Shown: positions 5,785 to 5,812 of the stretch, piece after piece
How positions within the stretch are numbered: the stretch's first letter is position 1
Layout: each line of letters starts with the position of its first letter
Source: Candidatus Paceibacter sp.
Lineage (GTDB): Bacteria; Patescibacteriota; Patescibacteriia; SG8-24; DYFX01
Direction of reading: 5' to 3'
Length of the DNA stretch: 5,812 nucleotides
Assembly: GCA_020724945.1 (NCBI GenBank)
Contig: DYFX01000020.1
Span: forward strand, 11,416 to 17,227
Position numbers and translations under genes: made by a program
Notes under the pieces: generated by a model
Told to the model about the DNA's origin: nothing
Databases searched by the model: none
Seen by the model: the letters and a program-made list of their open reading frames with translations, nothing else

Positions 5785-5797
5785 GTAGCGATGTCGT

Positions 5798-5812
5798 TCG
5801 GGGATCGTCTAA
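5798..5812 (+). tRNA. 5' fragment of a tRNA, probably tRNA-Gln, cut by the window edge
   Basis: The last 15 bases, TCGGGGATCGTCTAA, fit a 7-base acceptor strand (TCGGGGA), T8, C9 and the start of a D-arm (GTCTAA), as in the common bacterial tRNA-Gln/Glu pattern GGGGATCGTCTAATGGTAGGAC. U at position 1 is typical of tRNA-Gln. The anticodon and the pairing 3' strand are outside the window, so identity cannot be confirmed. A competing reading is a protein start, ATG at 5791 giving MSFGDRL. That is less likely because CTA is a rare leucine codon in such GC-rich DNA. Confidence 0.45.

Larger units (their letters stand above)
5636..5797 (+). ncRNA. unassigned structured RNA or long leader between the rightward promoter and the window's tRNA-like end
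   Basis: About 160 bases downstream of the 5601-5629 promoter contain no convincing long reading frame but three strong hairpins in series (5659-5680, 5699-5716 and 5732-5784). CTCC at 5680-5683 can also pair with GGAG at 5722-5725, or with the copy at 5725-5728, to enclose the second hairpin. None of the signatures I would expect for SRP RNA, RNase P RNA, tmRNA, 6S RNA or the common riboswitches is present. It may be a stand-alone small RNA, a pre-tRNA leader or a regulatory 5' leader. No hairpin is followed by a U tract, so none looks like an intrinsic terminator. The boundaries are estimates: the left end is the predicted start point and the right end is the last base before the tRNA-like sequence. 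Confidence 0.35.

Noticed and set aside
1..5812. Mobile element, CRISPR array, attachment site or defence-system genes
   Set aside because: There is no transposase or recombinase motif, no direct repeats with spacers, no terminal inverted repeats around a gene and no abrupt change in composition. The genes are housekeeping or transport functions.

Overview
This is a GC-rich (about two-thirds G+C by eye), gene-dense bacterial segment. It holds the 3' part of one plus-strand gene, then four tightly packed minus-strand genes, then a plus-strand non-coding region that runs off the right edge. The organism cannot be named from the sequence. A MutY-type glycosylase with no NUDIX domain, a LOG-family protein, an MgtA-like P-type ATPase and starts without Shine-Dalgarno sequences would all fit a streamlined lineage such as a GC-rich member of the Candidate Phyla Radiation. 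That placement is inference.

Layout. Positions 2-622 (+) are the C-terminal ~206 residues of a LOG-family protein. Its last 23 bases overlap, tail to tail, the 3' end of a putative lipoprotein gene of unknown function (600-1436, -). Further right on the minus strand are a ten-helix P-type cation ATPase (1433-4009), a short MutY-type adenine glycosylase (4028-4867) and an RluF-like S4-domain pseudouridine synthase (4864-5580). In transcription order this is pseudouridine synthase, glycosylase, ATPase, lipoprotein, joined by an ATGA overlap, a 17-base gap (18 bases from stop codon to start codon) and a second ATGA overlap. It looks like one operon read leftwards from a promoter at about 5587-5615. 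A second possible start lies at an extended -10 directly in front of the ATPase. Neither candidate promoter leaves room for a 5' leader, so leaderless mRNAs are likely.

The right end (5581-5812) carries a near-consensus sigma70-type promoter pointing right (TTGACA, 17 bp, TATCCT). It is interlaced with the leftward operon promoter. About 160 bases of strongly structured sequence follow, with three stable hairpins, one of them a long hairpin with a purine-rich symmetric internal loop. The last 15 bases look like the 5' end of a tRNA, probably tRNA-Gln. The structured stretch matches no RNA family I can recognise and is the best candidate here for something undescribed. The protein genes are mostly ordinary housekeeping and transport functions. 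Points of note are two changed motifs in the ATPase, the missing NUDIX domain in the glycosylase and the orphan lipoprotein coupled to the ATPase.
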